Of a stretch of DNA of 64,000 bases, positions 63,934 to 64,000 are shown in pieces. Positions within the stretch are counted from its first letter, which is position 1. Every line of letters starts with the position of its first letter. The notes below the pieces were generated by a model. It was not told the DNA's origin. It ran no database searches and was given only the letters and a program-made list of their open reading frames with translations. The stretch spans positions 2,728,001-2,792,000 of the forward strand of contig NZ_CP162006.1 of assembly GCF_040822085.1 (NCBI RefSeq), given 5' to 3'. Source of the stretch: Rhodoferax sp. WC2427 (GTDB lineage Bacteria > Pseudomonadota > Gammaproteobacteria > Burkholderiales > Burkholderiaceae_C). The position numbers and the translations under genes are program-made.

Positions 63934-64000
63934 AGATCCTGTTTTACAGGTATGTGGGGCGGTAGTCACGATCACCCTACGCAATCAATTGCGGAAGTCG

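Larger units (their letters stand above)
61829..64000. mobile_element. Edge of an integrated genomic island or prophage at tRNA-Lys (runs beyond window)
   Basis: From the tRNA scar rightwards the base composition falls clearly below the rest of the window. The first gene is a tyrosine integrase reading away from the tRNA, followed by an AlpA-like regulator. The far end, expected to carry the intact tRNA-Lys, is outside the window. Confidence 0.8.

Overview
The window looks like a chromosomal segment of a high-GC betaproteobacterium, most likely Burkholderiales of the Comamonadaceae type (Rhodoferax/Polaromonas/Acidovorax-like). This is inferred from family content and gene order (cstA-ybdD, prkA-yeaH-spoVR, dapC-dapD-pilU-dapE-prmB, cyoABCD-SURF1-RegBA) and was not checked against a database. 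Nearly all of it reads as core chromosome. The last ~2 kb is the edge of an integrated element.

Layout. 1-1576: 3' part of carbon-starvation transporter cstA with its small partner gene. 1577-2396: no gene, but a ~712-bp near-perfect palindrome. 2397-3792: ECF sigma factor and its anti-sigma factor (minus strand). 3920-4633: serB. 4817-9573: the PrkA kinase / YeaH / SpoVR stress operon. 9722-12917: a ribbon-helix-helix regulator with a PHB-depolymerase-like esterase, then trhO and a glutathione S-transferase. 12904-18684 (minus): acyltransferase, a nitronate monooxygenase-like enzyme, acyl-CoA dehydrogenase and etfBA, a fatty-acid-oxidation block. 18825-21184: MscS channel and a histone-deacetylase-like hydrolase. 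21241-26285: MoxR ATPase, DUF58, transglutaminase-like TgpA and MltB. 26440-27564: a PEP-CTERM protein and an RcnB-like protein. 27702-31293 (minus): ilvI-ilvH-ilvC. 31594-34217: sigma factor, DUF3619, DUF3106, RDD and dgkA. 34223-36246 (minus): nadE-glnB. 36245-37943: FemAB/GNAT-like protein and a cupin. 38004-45645: the lysine/diaminopimelate operon with an embedded pilU, then prmB, an ABC-F ATPase and a GlsB-type membrane protein. 45855-54527: a polar amino-acid-type ABC importer, a SufS-like PLP enzyme, a dihydropyrimidinase, an RpiR regulator, a ureidoglycolate lyase, a PuuE-like deacetylase and an MFS transporter, which together look like a cyclic amide/ureide catabolic locus. 54652-61543: cytochrome bo-type quinol oxidase with SURF1 and a RegB/RegA redox two-component pair. 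61829-64000: truncated 3' end of a tRNA-Lys, a tyrosine integrase and an AlpA-like regulator.

The most unusual signal runs through the whole window: at least 15 copies of a ~50-60-bp imperfect palindrome (core like ATAGCTGCTTGCGCT, about 6-8 bases, then an AAGCGCTAGAGGC-like arm). About half sit between genes. The others lie inside coding frames (GST, DUF58, mltB, nadE, FemAB-like, dapE, prmB) without breaking them, and in mltB the copy encodes the signal-peptide core. This resembles a protein-invading palindromic repeat family and I do not recognise a name for it. Other notable signals are the 712-bp palindrome, a symmetric divergent promoter between ilvI and the second sigma factor, and the element edge at tRNA-Lys.
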